A stretch of 64,000 bases of DNA from Clostridiales bacterium (GCA_025757645.1 CP107216.1:1363501-1427500), one strand, 5' to 3'; numbered from the stretch's first letter, positions 25,623 through 33,941 are shown. A program made the numbers and translations. The notes: generated by a model from the sequence alone, not told the origin.

Positions 25623-26207
25623 ATGGCCCAAAGCAAATCCCATCTGCGCCTGCGTGCGCTGTGCGAGGGCGCGATCTTCATCGCCCTGGCCCAGGTCCTG
25701 AGCTATCTCAAGCTTTTCGAGCTCCCGCAGGGCGGGTCTATCACGATCGAGATGCTGCCGATCTTTCTGTACTGCGCCCGCTGGGGCTTCGGCCCCGGTA
25801 TGCTTGCGAGCTTTGCCTACAGCATTCTGCAGGCGGTGCTCAGCAGCACGTATGCCTGGACGTGGCAGTCGCTCATCGGCGACTATCTGCTCGCGTTCAC
25901 GGTGCTCGGCTTTGCCGGCGCGTGCTCGAAGCTCAAGGACGGCTTTTTCATCGGCACGGTCGTCGGCAGCGTGGCGCGCTTTCTTGTGCACTATGTCGTC
26001 GGTGCGACGGTCTGGGCCGAGTACATGCCCGAGACCTTCTTCGGCCTGACGATGACGACGCCGTGGTTCTATTCGGCGCTGTATAACGGCAGCTTCATGC
26101 TCATCGACATGGTGCTCGTGCTCGTGATCGGCGCACTGCTGTGGAAGCCGCTGAAAAAGTACATCACCGGCGAGGATCTGCGCGGTGCCGCCGCGGCGAA
26201 AAAATGA
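25623..26207 (+). CDS. thiT: Energy-coupled thiamine transporter ThiT (ECF S component)
   Basis: The 194-residue membrane protein has six hydrophobic segments and matches the ThiT S component, for example KLFELPQGGSITIEMLPIF in loop 1 and WTWQSLIGDYLLAFTVLGF. It binds thiamine with high affinity and works with a shared ECF module encoded elsewhere. The ATG at 25623 has GAGGAGG upstream. Location directly behind a TPP riboswitch confirms the substrate. Confidence 0.95.
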   Translation: MAQSKSHLRLRALCEGAIFIALAQVLSYLKLFELPQGGSITIEMLPIFLYCARWGFGPGMLASFAYSILQAVLSSTYAWTWQSLIGDYLLAFTVLGFAGACSKLKDGFFIGTVVGSVARFLVHYVVGATVWAEYMPETFFGLTMTTPWFYSALYNGSFMLIDMVLVLVIGALLWKPLKKYITGEDLRGAAAAKK

Positions 26208-26210
26208 AGG

Positions 26211-26240
26211 TTGACAGAGAGAATTTTCATAGTGTATAAT
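26211..26240 (+). promoter_or_regulatory. Promoter of rpmH
   Basis: TTGACA (26211-26216), 18 nt, consensus TATAAT (26235-26240), starting 4 nt after the thiT stop. The implied start site falls at about 26247, inside the 5' arm of the following hairpin. Confidence 0.75.
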
Positions 26241-26242
26241 GT

Positions 26243-26279
26243 ATATCCGGCGTCAGTCGTCTGGCGCCGGATACTTTTT
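26243..26279 (+). terminator. Strong hairpin/terminator between thiT and rpmH
   Basis: TATCCGGCGTCAG (26244-26256), loop TCGT and CTGGCGCCGGATA (26261-26273) pair with a single G-T wobble, then CTTTTT. It can terminate the thiT transcript and may also act on the nascent rpmH RNA. Confidence 0.75.
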
Positions 26280-26334
26280 GCCAACTACGGCGGCGCGAGC
26301 CGCTGTTGAGTATGATCGAAAGGAGAAAAACACC

Positions 26335-26469
26335 ATGTTCCGTACCTATCAGCCCAAGAAGCTTCAGCGCAAGAAAGAGCACGGCTTCCGCAAGAGAATG
26401 GCGACCGCCAACGGCCGCAAGGTGCTGTCCCGCCGCAGAGCGAAGGGCAGAAAGCATCTCAGCTACTGA
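26335..26469 (+). CDS. rpmH: 50S ribosomal protein L34
   Basis: The 44-residue, highly basic protein has the universal L34 sequence pattern (TYQPKKLQRKKEHGFRKRM and GRKVLSRRRAKGRK). It is a component of the large ribosomal subunit. AAAGGAG precedes the ATG. It heads the rpmH-rnpA-yidD-yidC-jag set, in the conserved order, but without dnaA nearby. Confidence 0.97.
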   Translation: MFRTYQPKKLQRKKEHGFRKRMATANGRKVLSRRRAKGRKHLSY

Positions 26470-26581
26470 GTTGCTGCGCGTGAGCAGGCAGACTTCTTCA
26501 TAATGTTTTTCAGGGCGGGATCTTTCCGCCCTAAAGGCATTTCCGGAGCGTCTGCACAGCAGAGAGGATCGGGGGAGACCT

Positions 26582-26935
26582 TTGGAATTTACCAGCACGA
26601 TCAAACAAAACTATGAATTCCGGCGTCTGTACTCGAAGGGCAAAAGCTGCGCCAATGCGTATCTGGTGGTCTACTGCCGGAAAAACCGCGCCGGCCGCAG
26701 CCGCATCGGCTACACCGTGTCTAACAAAGTCGGCCATGCCGTCGTGCGCAATCGCATTCGCCGCCGCCTGCGGGAGATCTATCGCCTGCATGAGCGGCAG
26801 ATCGCGCGCGGGTATGATCTGGTCGTCGTGTCGCGCGTACGTGCGCGCACAGCGGACTATCACCAGCTGGAGGCAGCGTTCTTATCGGCGTGCGCCCAGC
26901 TCGGCCTGCTGACGGAAGGGAATGACGGCGTATGA
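26582..26935 (+). CDS. rnpA: Ribonuclease P protein component
   Basis: The 117-residue basic protein carries the RNR motif in GHAVVRNRIRRRLREI and the N-terminal STIKQNYEFRRLYSKGKS. It assists the catalytic RNase P RNA in maturing tRNA 5' ends. The start is a TTG at 26582 with GGGGGAG upstream. A non-T-tailed hairpin (AGGGCGGG/CCGCCCT-like, about 26512-26534) lies between rpmH and rnpA and may set their expression ratio. Its stop overlaps the yidD start. Confidence 0.95.
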   Translation: MEFTSTIKQNYEFRRLYSKGKSCANAYLVVYCRKNRAGRSRIGYTVSNKVGHAVVRNRIRRRLREIYRLHERQIARGYDLVVVSRVRARTADYHQLEAAFLSACAQLGLLTEGNDGV

Positions 26936-27150
26936 AGCGGCTGCTCATTGCACTGGTGAAGTTTTACCGCAAGTATATCTCACCGCTCAAACCGCCCTGC
27001 TGCCGGTTCATTCCGACCTGCTCGGAATATGCGCTCGAGGCTCTGCAGAAATACGGAGCGCTCAAGGGCTCGTGGCTGGCCATCAAGCGCATATGTCGGT
27101 GCCATCCGTTCCATACGGGTGAGCATGAATTTTATGACCCGGTGCCATGA
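26932..27150 (+). CDS. yidD: Membrane protein insertion efficiency factor YidD
   Basis: This 72-residue protein has the YidD signature LIALVKFYRKYISPLKPPCC, CRFIPTCSEYALEALQKYG and the HPFHTGEHEFYDPVP tail. It is a small amphipathic membrane-associated factor that assists YidC-dependent insertion. It starts at the ATGA overlap with rnpA. Confidence 0.95.
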   Translation: MKRLLIALVKFYRKYISPLKPPCCRFIPTCSEYALEALQKYGALKGSWLAIKRICRCHPFHTGEHEFYDPVP

Positions 27151-27188
27151 CCGGGAAATCCTAAGAATTTAAGAATTGGAGTCGTCTT

Positions 27189-28448
27189 ATGTCCTGGATT
27201 ACTGCACCCTTTGCCTGGCTGCTCAAAGCACTCTATGAGCTGACCGGCAGCTACGGTTGGGCGGTCATCCTCTTCGGCGTCGTCGTGAACCTGATTTTGC
27301 TTCCGTTCATGGCCAAGAGCAAGAAGAGCATGATGCGCACCAGCCGCCTTCAGCCGCGGATCGCAGAGCTTCAGCGCCGGCACGAGGGAAACCAGCAAAA
27401 GCTCAATGAAGAGATGGCCAAGCTCTATCGGGAAGAGAAGATCAACCCGATGTCCGGCTGCCTCTGGAGCCTGATCCCGTTCCCGATCCTGATCGCGCTC
27501 TACAGCGTTATCCGTCAGCCGCTGACGAAGATGATGAGCCTGAGCGCGGACGCTGTCACGCAGCTGACCGACTGGGTCACGACCAACGCGGGCTATGTCG
27601 CGCAGACGAAGTCCGCCTATCAGGAGATCCAGATCGCCGACCTGATCCATCAGAACTGGGACGCCGTGACCGGCGCGCTCGGTGATTTCTCGGGCAAACT
27701 GCTGGATATCGACTATTCGTTCATCGGCCTGAACATGGGCCAGCAGCCGTCGTTCAAGATCTGGACCTTCGACTGGAGCAACAAAGCCGTCTGGCTTCCG
27801 GCTCTGGGCCTGTTCCTGATCCCGATCGTCTCGGCGGTGCTGTCGTGGCTGTCCATGAAGATCAGCACGGCAATGACGCCGCAGCCCGCTGCCAATCAGC
27901 AGCAGGCCGCTACGACCAACAAGACCATGATGATCATGATGCCGCTCGTGTCGCTGTGGATCTGCTATACGATGCCGGCCGCTCTGGGCATTTACTGGAT
28001 TGTTAACAGCATCCTTGGCATCCTGCGTGATGTCAGCCTGACGAAGGTTTTCAACAAGCAGCTCGATAAGCTCGATGCCGAGCGGATCGCGCGCGAAAAA
28101 GAGCGCGACGCAGAGCTTGAGCGCAAGCGTCTCGAGACCGAGCGCCTGAAGGCTGCCGGCGAGACCGTCGTCAACCCCAACACCAGCAAGAAGAAGATCC
28201 AGGCCAGCCAGAAGCAGAAGGATGACGAGCGCAAGGCCGCAGCGATGCGCGAGGAGCGTGCTGCCCGCCGCGAGCGTCTCGGCGTCGAGCAGGCGGCTGC
28301 GCCGGAGTCCCAGGTCGGCAACCGCCGCTATGCGCGCGGCCGTGCCTATGCGCGGGACCATTATGCAGAGGGGCAGGCCGCCGCTTCCGAAGCGGAGCAG
28401 ACGCCGGCCGCCGAAGCCCCCGAAGGAAAACAGGAGAGTACTGAATGA
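27189..28448 (+). CDS. yidC: Membrane protein insertase YidC/Oxa1 (SpoIIIJ type)
   Basis: The 419-residue insertase has the Gram-positive YidC core: YGWAVILFGVVVNLILLPF, the coiled hairpin RLQPRIAELQRRHEGNQQKLNEEM in part, and later helices (LSLWICYTMPAALGIYWIVN). The C-terminus from about residue 285 is a long charged tail rich in Lys, Arg, Glu and Ala, which may contact the ribosome. It inserts or folds membrane proteins beside SecYEG. GGAGTCG precedes the ATG, and jag starts at an ATGATG overlap. In spore-formers this paralogue class also serves engulfment-stage channels. Confidence 0.95.
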   Translation: MSWITAPFAWLLKALYELTGSYGWAVILFGVVVNLILLPFMAKSKKSMMRTSRLQPRIAELQRRHEGNQQKLNEEMAKLYREEKINPMSGCLWSLIPFPILIALYSVIRQPLTKMMSLSADAVTQLTDWVTTNAGYVAQTKSAYQEIQIADLIHQNWDAVTGALGDFSGKLLDIDYSFIGLNMGQQPSFKIWTFDWSNKAVWLPALGLFLIPIVSAVLSWLSMKISTAMTPQPAANQQQAATTNKTMMIMMPLVSLWICYTMPAALGIYWIVNSILGILRDVSLTKVFNKQLDKLDAERIAREKERDAELERKRLETERLKAAGETVVNPNTSKKKIQASQKQKDDERKAAAMREERAARRERLGVEQAAAPESQVGNRRYARGRAYARDHYAEGQAAASEAEQTPAAEAPEGKQESTE

Positions 28449-29221
28449 TGTTGAAAACACTGGAAAAGTCCGGCAAGACGGAAGAGGCGGCGATCGCCGC
28501 CGCGCTCGAGGAGCTTGGCCTTGACCGGGATGATGTTTCCGTTGAGATCGTGGAGCGCGCCAAGTCCGGTTTCCTCGGCATCGGCGCCAGCCCCGCGGTC
28601 GTCCGCGTGCAGTATGAGGCGCCGGATGAGGAGCCCGAGACCGTTGCGGAAGCTCCGGCTGCGGCTCCGACCGCACAGGAGCAGCCTGCGGCCGCACCTG
28701 CCGCTCCCGCAGCGGCAGCGGACGAGCCGGAGAGCTATGCGCGCATCCGCGCATTTGTCAGCGGCCTGCTCGAGCACATGGGCATCCAGGCGGAGATCGA
28801 GATCACCGCGCGTGAAAATGGCGGCGTGAACGTGAACCTGTCCGGCAGCAACATGGGCGCGGTCATTGGCCGCCGCGGTGAGACGCTCGACGCGATCCAG
28901 CACCTGACCAATTATGCCGTCAACCGCGGCAGCGATAAGCACATGCACATCAGTGTCGACGCCGAGAGCTACCGCGCCAAGCGAGAGGAGTCGCTTGTGC
29001 GTCTGGCGGAGAAAATGGCCGCCAAGGCGATCAAGTACAAGCGCAGCATGGCGCTTGAGCCGATGAATTCCTACGAGCGCCACGTCATCCACACGGCGCT
29101 GCAGGATTACGAAGGCGTGACGACGAGTTCGACCGGTACCGAGCCGAACCGCCGCGTTGTGGTCTCCTACGAGAAGCCGCAGCGTACCAGCAACAAACCG
29201 GTCAGCCGTGAGTGGAGCTGA
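28445..29221 (+). CDS. jag: RNA-binding protein Jag/KhpB
   Basis: The 258-residue protein has the Jag-N domain (residues about 1-50, VERAKSGFLGIGASPAVV), an Ala/Pro/Glu linker of about 40 residues, a KH domain (GSNMGAVIGRRGETLDAIQHL) and a C-terminal R3H domain (MNSYERHVIHTALQDYEGV...SYEKP). It binds RNA and is linked to cell division and cell-wall control through KhpA in other Firmicutes. It overlaps yidC, indicating coupled translation. Confidence 0.94.
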   Translation: MMLKTLEKSGKTEEAAIAAALEELGLDRDDVSVEIVERAKSGFLGIGASPAVVRVQYEAPDEEPETVAEAPAAAPTAQEQPAAAPAAPAAAADEPESYARIRAFVSGLLEHMGIQAEIEITARENGGVNVNLSGSNMGAVIGRRGETLDAIQHLTNYAVNRGSDKHMHISVDAESYRAKREESLVRLAEKMAAKAIKYKRSMALEPMNSYERHVIHTALQDYEGVTTSSTGTEPNRRVVVSYEKPQRTSNKPVSREWS

Positions 29222-29247
29222 CGAGAGACTTAGGAGGAAACGGTATT

Positions 29248-29472
29248 ATGTTCGAACAAGTGAGACAACTGCTCGCCCATCAGTTTGAAGTGGACGAAAA
29301 CACCATCACCATGGACACCAACATCGCGGATGATCTCGGTGCGGATTCGCTCGACGTCGTGGAGCTGGTCATGTCGATCGAGGATGCGTTCGGCATCACG
29401 ATCGAGGACGAGAAAGCGGCCGAGCTGACCACCGTCCGTCAGGTCGTGGATTACCTCGAGAAGAACGCTTGA
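29248..29472 (+). CDS. acpP: Acyl carrier protein
   Basis: The 74-residue acidic protein has the phosphopantetheine attachment motif GADSLDVVEL with Ser34 as carrier residue. It shuttles acyl groups during fatty-acid synthesis. TAGGAGG precedes the ATG. It sits at the end of the jag transcript, 26 nt downstream, instead of the mnmE-mnmG genes that often follow jag. A terminator follows. Confidence 0.95.
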   Translation: MFEQVRQLLAHQFEVDENTITMDTNIADDLGADSLDVVELVMSIEDAFGITIEDEKAAELTTVRQVVDYLEKNA

Positions 29473-29489
29473 GATCTTACGTAAGAGAA

Positions 29490-29518
29490 GCAGGCAGCCG
29501 GTGCTGCCTGCTTTTTTT
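29490..29518 (+). terminator. Terminator after acpP
   Basis: GCAGGCAG, 6-nt loop, CTGCCTGC, then seven Ts. Confidence 0.9.
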
Positions 29519-29540
29519 ATTTCTGGAAATGCAATAGTGA

Positions 29541-29569
29541 TTGACGAATCCGGCCGCAGCGGGTAAAAT
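29541..29569 (+). promoter_or_regulatory. Promoter of holB-ricT
   Basis: TTGACG, 17 nt, TAAAAT, 31 nt before the holB start. Confidence 0.7.
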
Positions 29570-29599
29570 AAACAATGTATGCCGGAAAGGAGCGCGCGT

Positions 29600-30391
29600 A
29601 TGCTGCAATTTCAACCGCAGGAGCACCTGATGCATTCGTATATTGTCGCGTCCCAGTCGGAGCAGGCGCGCGACCGGCTCTCACTCGATCTGGCGGCGGC
29701 CATGCTCTGCCGCAGTGACGGCGTGCGTCCGTGCCGGACGTGCCGGGACTGCCGCAAGGTCTATGACGGCGTGCACCCGGACGTGATCTATGTCGCGCCG
29801 GATCCGGACGCCAAAGTGCCGACGATCAAGGTCGACCAGATCCGCAGCATCGCGGCCACGGCGTACATTCTGCCGAGCGAGGCGGAAAAGAAGGTCTATG
29901 TTCTGCGTCAGGCGGACACGATGAACCTCAGCGCGCAGAATGCGTTTTTGAAGCTGCTGGAGGAGCCGCCGCAGAGCGCGGCGTTCATCCTTGCGGCCGC
30001 GAGCCCGGAGCTGCTGCTGCCGACGGTGCGCTCGCGCTGCGCACTGCTGCGCGACCCGACGGAGCAGCTGCAGGAATCGGACGAGATCCGCACCCTGGCG
30101 GAGGACTATCTGCGCGCGGTCGCGTCGCAGGATCGGCTGACGCTCCTGCGCTGGTGTCTTGCCCAGGAGGGCATGGATGCGCAGACGCTCTCGGCGTTTC
30201 TTCCCGCCGTGCAGCACCGGCTGGTGCACTTGCTGGCGGAGCCGGATGAGACGGTGCTGCCGCAGGCACTGTGCGCGCAGCAGCTGCGGCTCATGGAGAC
30301 CTGCGAGAATTACCGCCGCGCCAATGTCGGCACGAAGCATATCTTTGGCCTGCTGTCCGTTTCGGGCGTGCAGGCGAAAGTTCAGAAGTGA
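29600..30391 (+). CDS. holB: DNA polymerase III delta' subunit
   Basis: The 263-residue AAA+ clamp-loader protein has the zinc-binding cysteine cluster (CRSDG...CRTCRDC, residues about 36-50), TIKVDQIRSI, the sensor stretch NLSAQNAFLKLLEEPP and TVRSRC. There is no P-loop in the N-terminal region, consistent with delta' rather than DnaX. The start at 29600 has GGAGC at suitable spacing. It forms a two-gene unit with ricT, a pairing common in Firmicutes. Confidence 0.9.
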   Translation: MLQFQPQEHLMHSYIVASQSEQARDRLSLDLAAAMLCRSDGVRPCRTCRDCRKVYDGVHPDVIYVAPDPDAKVPTIKVDQIRSIAATAYILPSEAEKKVYVLRQADTMNLSAQNAFLKLLEEPPQSAAFILAAASPELLLPTVRSRCALLRDPTEQLQESDEIRTLAEDYLRAVASQDRLTLLRWCLAQEGMDAQTLSAFLPAVQHRLVHLLAEPDETVLPQALCAQQLRLMETCENYRRANVGTKHIFGLLSVSGVQAKVQK

Positions 30392-30401
30392 GGATATCAA
30401 A

Positions 30402-31727
30402 TTGACAGAAGTAATCAGTGTGAAATTCAAAAACCGCGGCAAGGTCTATTTCTTTGACCCGCACGGTATTGCCGTGCGCACGGGCGAGAAAGTGGTCGTT
30501 GAGACGTCGCGCGGGCTGGAGCTGGCCGAGTGCGTGCAGGGCAACCATGCAGTGCCGGACGAGACGGTCGTGCAGCCGCTGCGCTCACTGGCGCGCATCG
30601 CCACGAAGGATGACCTGCGCATCGAGGAGATCAACCACCGCCGCGAAAAAGAGGCGTTTTCCATCTGCAAGCAGAAGATCGCCGAGCACGGCCTGGACAT
30701 GAAGCTCGTGGATGTGGAGTGCAGCTTTGAGGGCAACAAGACCATGTTTTTCTTCACGTCCGATGGGCGTGTGGATTTCCGCGAGCTGGTCAAGGATCTG
30801 GCCTCCGTGTTCCGCAACCGCATCGAGCTGCGCCAGATCGGCGTGCGCGACGAGGCGAAGATGCTCGGCGGCATCGGCATCTGCGGCCGCCCGTACTGCT
30901 GCAGTCAGTTTCTGGACGACTTTCAGCCCGTGTCCACGAAGATGGCGAAGGTGCAGTCCATGTCGCTCAACCCGTCGAAGATCTCCGGCGCGTGCGGCCG
31001 TCTGATGTGCTGCCTGCGCTATGAGCAGGCGGCGTATGAGGAGCTGGTCAAGGCCGTGCCGAAGGTCGGCGCCTTTGTCGAGACGCCCGCGGGCTACGGG
31101 ACCGTGTCGTCCGTGAACATTCTGCGCAGCAGCCTGAAGGTCAAGCTCGACGGTCAGGGTGAGGACGTTTTCAAAAACTATCAGGCTGACGAGATCGCCG
31201 TGATCCCTGGCGGCCGCCCGAAGCCGGGCGAGCCGCTGCCGTCCCTGCTCAAGGACCGGCCGAAGCCGGTGCGCGATGAGGAGCCGAAAGAGGATCCTTG
31301 GGCGCTGCCGCAGCTTTTTGCCGACGAGGTCTACGGCGACAAGAAGCCGGAGCGTGCACGCACGCCCGAATCCGGCGAGAAGAAAAAACGCCCGCGCCGC
31401 CGCTCACGCGGCCACGGCGGGAAGAAGCCCGCGGACGCTCAGGCTGCGCCGAAGGCGGCGCAGGAGGGGGCAAAGTCCAAGGGTCAGCCGCGGCAGAAGT
31501 CTCAGCCCAACCGCAAATCCGGCGCGCGCAAGCCGGGGGACAAGCCAGCGGGCGAGAACGCCGAGCGCAGCCGCGCCAAGGCGCAGCCGCCCAAGCCGGC
31601 CGAGGGCGCGGCGCCGAACGGCGAAAAACGCGCCGACGGCCATCGCCGCCGCCATCGCGGCGGGCGCGGCCGCAACAAGTCCACGACGCCCGGCAATGCA
31701 GCGCCCAGCACGCCGGCGGCGGAATAA
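30402..31727 (+). CDS. ricT: PSP1-domain protein RicT (YaaT)
   Basis: The 441-residue protein has the PSP1 domain (residues about 1-265). Its cysteine set, GICGRPYCCSQF and GACGRLMCCLRYE, ligates Fe-S clusters in the RicA-RicF-RicT complex that supports RNase Y-dependent mRNA maturation and sporulation in Bacillus. The TTG start at 30402 has GTGAGGAT upstream. From residue 285 the protein extends by about 150 residues of Lys/Arg/Ala/Pro-rich low complexity, probably disordered and RNA-binding. It lies 10 nt after holB. Confidence 0.88.
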   Translation: MTEVISVKFKNRGKVYFFDPHGIAVRTGEKVVVETSRGLELAECVQGNHAVPDETVVQPLRSLARIATKDDLRIEEINHRREKEAFSICKQKIAEHGLDMKLVDVECSFEGNKTMFFFTSDGRVDFRELVKDLASVFRNRIELRQIGVRDEAKMLGGIGICGRPYCCSQFLDDFQPVSTKMAKVQSMSLNPSKISGACGRLMCCLRYEQAAYEELVKAVPKVGAFVETPAGYGTVSSVNILRSSLKVKLDGQGEDVFKNYQADEIAVIPGGRPKPGEPLPSLLKDRPKPVRDEEPKEDPWALPQLFADEVYGDKKPERARTPESGEKKKRPRRRSRGHGGKKPADAQAAPKAAQEGAKSKGQPRQKSQPNRKSGARKPGDKPAGENAERSRAKAQPPKPAEGAAPNGEKRADGHRRRHRGGRGRNKSTTPGNAAPSTPAAE

Positions 31728-31732
31728 AAGCC

Positions 31733-31771
31733 AAAACAGGTGCATACCGATCCGGTATGCACCTGTTTTTT
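31733..31771. terminator. Bidirectional terminator between ricT and fabG-like gene
   Basis: AAAACAGGTGCATACC and GGTATGCACCTGTTTT form a perfect 16-bp stem with T tracts on both strands. Confidence 0.93.
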
Positions 31772-31783
31772 GCGCTGTCTGGT

Positions 31784-32491
31784 TCAGATCAGCAGTCCGC
31801 CGTCCACGCCGAACACCTGTCCGGTCACGAAGCGGGCGCGCTCGCTTGCCAGCAGCGCGATCGCATCGCCCACATCTTCTGCCGTGCCCATGCGGCACAG
31901 GGCGGTGCTGTCGGCCAGCTCCGCCTTGTCCTCGGGGCTGAGGTTTGCGATCATGTCCGTGTCGATGCAGCCGGGGGCGACGCAGTTGACGCGGATGCCG
32001 GACGGGCCGAGCTCCTTTGCCAGCGCCTTCGTGAACGCGACGACCGCGCCCTTCGTGGCCGAGTAGGCCACCTCGCACGAGGCGCCGTTCGTGCCGAGGA
32101 TGGAGGCGAGGTTGATGATGTGTCCGGCCTTTTCATGCACCATCGGCGGGATCGCGCAGCGGCAGCAGTTATACATACCCGTGACATTCACGTCAAACAG
32201 CCGCTGCCAGACGGCCGGGTCGAGATCCGTCAGCAGCCCGTAGACCGCGACGCCGGCGTTGTTCACCAGCAGGTCCACAGGTTCAATTTTCTCGAACATG
32301 GCTTCGACAGCCTGTCCGTCGCTCACATCGGCGCAGATGGCCATGCCGCCGGTCTGCGCGGCGACCGCCTCGGCGGCCGCGCGGGATTGAATATAGTTCA
32401 CGTGTACCGTCCAGCCGTCGCGGGCCAGCGCCAGCGCGGCTGCCTTGCCGATGCCGCGGGACGCTCCGGTCACGAGTGCGATTTTTTTCAT
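31784..32491 (-). CDS. Short-chain dehydrogenase, FabG-like 3-oxoacyl-ACP reductase
   Basis: The 235-residue SDR enzyme has the cofactor motif TGASRGIG (residues 8-15), NNAG (77-80), the catalytic Ser130 and the YxxxK pair Tyr143/Lys147 in YSATKGAVVAFTKAL. It is of the NADP(H) FabG class, but it lies away from a fatty-acid cluster, so another carbonyl substrate is possible. The ATG has GGGAGGAT upstream; an in-frame ATG 33 nt earlier has no good Shine-Dalgarno sequence. It diverges from the PASTA gene. Confidence 0.85.
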   Translation of the reverse strand: MKKIALVTGASRGIGKAAALALARDGWTVHVNYIQSRAAAEAVAAQTGGMAICADVSDGQAVEAMFEKIEPVDLLVNNAGVAVYGLLTDLDPAVWQRLFDVNVTGMYNCCRCAIPPMVHEKAGHIINLASILGTNGASCEVAYSATKGAVVAFTKALAKELGPSGIRVNCVAPGCIDTDMIANLSPEDKAELADSTALCRMGTAEDVGDAIALLASERARFVTGQVFGVDGGLLI

Positions 32492-32517
32492 GTCAAGATC
32501 CTCCCAGAAACGAACAT

Positions 32518-32546
32518 TTGTCAAAACGCTGCGTCTATGTTATTAT
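32518..32546 (+). promoter_or_regulatory. Promoter of the PASTA protein gene
   Basis: TTGTCA, 17 nt, TATTAT, 54 nt before the start codon. A TATAAT on the other strand overlaps its -10 (32542-32547) and could serve the divergent fabG-like gene, though its -35 is poor. Confidence 0.5.
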
Positions 32547-32599
32547 ATACTTGTTTCTTTGAAATTGCTATCCATCCTGTCGATCCCGGAGGAAAAAAT

Positions 32600-33412
32600 A
32601 TGAGCAGACAGACAACCACACGCCGCCGTCACGGCGTCCGGCGCATGAGCGAGCGCAAACGGCTGACGATCACGGCGATCTCGGCGGTGCTCGCCCTGGT
32701 CACGGTCGTGATTTGCGCGCTGTCCGGCGTGTTCAATTTTCATAAAGGCAATGAGCGCATCCTGCCGAACCTCGTCGGCCAGACGGAGGAATCAGCCAAG
32801 GCGCAGCTTGCGGAGTTGGACGCCGAGCCGAGCATTACCTATGAAAACAGCGACGAGACCAAGGGCATCGTCATCCGGCAGGACGTCAATGAGGGCACGC
32901 AGCTCAAGCACCGGCAGACGGTCGCGTTCGTTGTCTCGCTCGGCCCGAAGGAGCAGCCCACGGCGCCGGAGGACACCCCGGTCGCCATTCCGAGCTTCGT
33001 CGGCCTGACGCTCGAGCAGGCGCAGGCGACGGCCAAGAGCCTCGGCGTCACCATCGAGGAGAGCGGCACGGTCTATGACGACAACGTGCGCAAGGGCTCC
33101 GTTGCACGCCAGAACCCGGTCGGCGGCACGATGGTCAAGCCGGGCACGACGATCCAGGTCTCCATCTCGGCCGGCCAGGAGAAGAAGGAGCACACCGTCA
33201 CCGTTACGTGCGGCGCGGGCGGCAGCGTCAGCCCGAGCGGCAATCAGAAGGTGGCCGAGGGCGGCAGCGTGTCATTTACGATCACGCCGAAGGACGGCTA
33301 CGAGGTCGCAACGCTGGTCATCGACGGCACCACAGTCTTGCCCCTGACGAGCTATTCCTTCATGAACGTGGACAGCAACCACACGCTCTACGTGACGTTC
33401 CGCGAAAAGTAA
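32600..33412 (+). CDS. Membrane-anchored PASTA-domain protein
   Basis: The 270-residue protein has a short basic cytoplasmic N-terminus, one transmembrane helix (LTITAISAVLALVTVVICAL), then two PASTA domains (ILPNLVGQTEESAKAQL... and AIPSFVGLTLEQAQATAKSLG...). The C-terminal 70-residue repeat (TVTCGAGGSVSPSG...TPKDGYEVATLVIDG) is of the InlB B-repeat/bacterial-repeat type. PASTA domains bind peptidoglycan fragments or beta-lactam-like ligands, usually on Ser/Thr kinases or PBPs; here no kinase domain is present. Probably a cell-wall-sensing or scaffold protein facing outside. GGAGGAAA precedes the ATG. Confidence 0.82.
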   Translation: MSRQTTTRRRHGVRRMSERKRLTITAISAVLALVTVVICALSGVFNFHKGNERILPNLVGQTEESAKAQLAELDAEPSITYENSDETKGIVIRQDVNEGTQLKHRQTVAFVVSLGPKEQPTAPEDTPVAIPSFVGLTLEQAQATAKSLGVTIEESGTVYDDNVRKGSVARQNPVGGTMVKPGTTIQVSISAGQEKKEHTVTVTCGAGGSVSPSGNQKVAEGGSVSFTITPKDGYEVATLVIDGTTVLPLTSYSFMNVDSNHTLYVTFREK

Positions 33413-33427
33413 ACACGGCACAGAATG

Positions 33428-33460
33428 CGCCCCCGGCGACTGCCGGGGGCGTATATTTTA
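33428..33460 (+). terminator. Terminator between PASTA gene and phosphodiesterase gene
   Basis: CGCCCCCGGC, loop GACT, GCCGGGGGCG, then TATATTTTA. Confidence 0.65.
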
Positions 33461-33464
33461 TGCT

Positions 33465-33941
33465 TTATGCTTCCGGAATGGCGTGGATGCCGACGGTACG
33501 GATCGCGCCGTTTTCCGTCTCGATGCAGGCGTACGTGCAGAGCGCTCCAACGCCCGCCGTGCCGGGGTTGACGACGTACAGCCCCTGCATGGTCTCGCTC
33601 ATGGCACGGTGCGTGTGCCCGAAGAGCACCATATCCGCGCCCGCAAAATAGGCGGCATTGAGCAGGGCGTCGAGCGTATACTTCACGCTGTATCGGTGTC
33701 CGTGCGTGAGGAAGAACTTCACGCCGTCGAGCGTGAGCTGCAGCACCTCGGGGTTGACCGGCTCGCGGTCGCAGTTGCCGCACACGCGGTACAGCGGCAG
33801 GTCCGGAAACTCTTTTTCCAGCCGCTGTGTATCGCGCTCGCAGTCGCCGAGATGGAACACGGCGTCCGGCTGCTGCTGCCGGATGGCGCGCACCATGCCG
33901 AGCGTCCGGCCGTGAGAATCGGAAAAAACAAGGATCTTCGT
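33465..33941 (-). CDS. YfcE/MJ0936-type metallophosphodiesterase, apparent ACG start
   Basis: The protein is a calcineurin-like phosphoesterase with the metal ligands FSDSHG, HLGDCE, GNCD, THGHRY and GHTHR, about 158 residues, normal for the YfcE family. The family begins MKILVFSDSHG. Here the codon at that position is ACG (33939-33941), with AGGTGA six nt upstream and an in-frame TGA three codons before it; no ATG, GTG or TTG exists until residue 16. Starting at that later ATG (33896) would delete the DxH metal motif. So the gene either uses ACG, has lost its start by an ATG-to-ACG mutation, or contains a sequence error. Confidence 0.75.
   Translation of the reverse strand, partial: TKILVFSDSHGRTLGMVRAIRQQQPDAVFHLGDCERDTQRLEKEFPDLPLYRVCGNCDREPVNPEVLQLTLDGVKFFLTHGHRYSVKYTLDALLNAAYFAGADMVLFGHTHRAMSETMQGLYVVNPGTAGVGALCTYACIETENGAIRTVGIHAIPEA

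Noticed and set aside
26208..26334. Chromosomal origin near rpmH
   Set aside because: No dnaA gene and no cluster of DnaA boxes seen.
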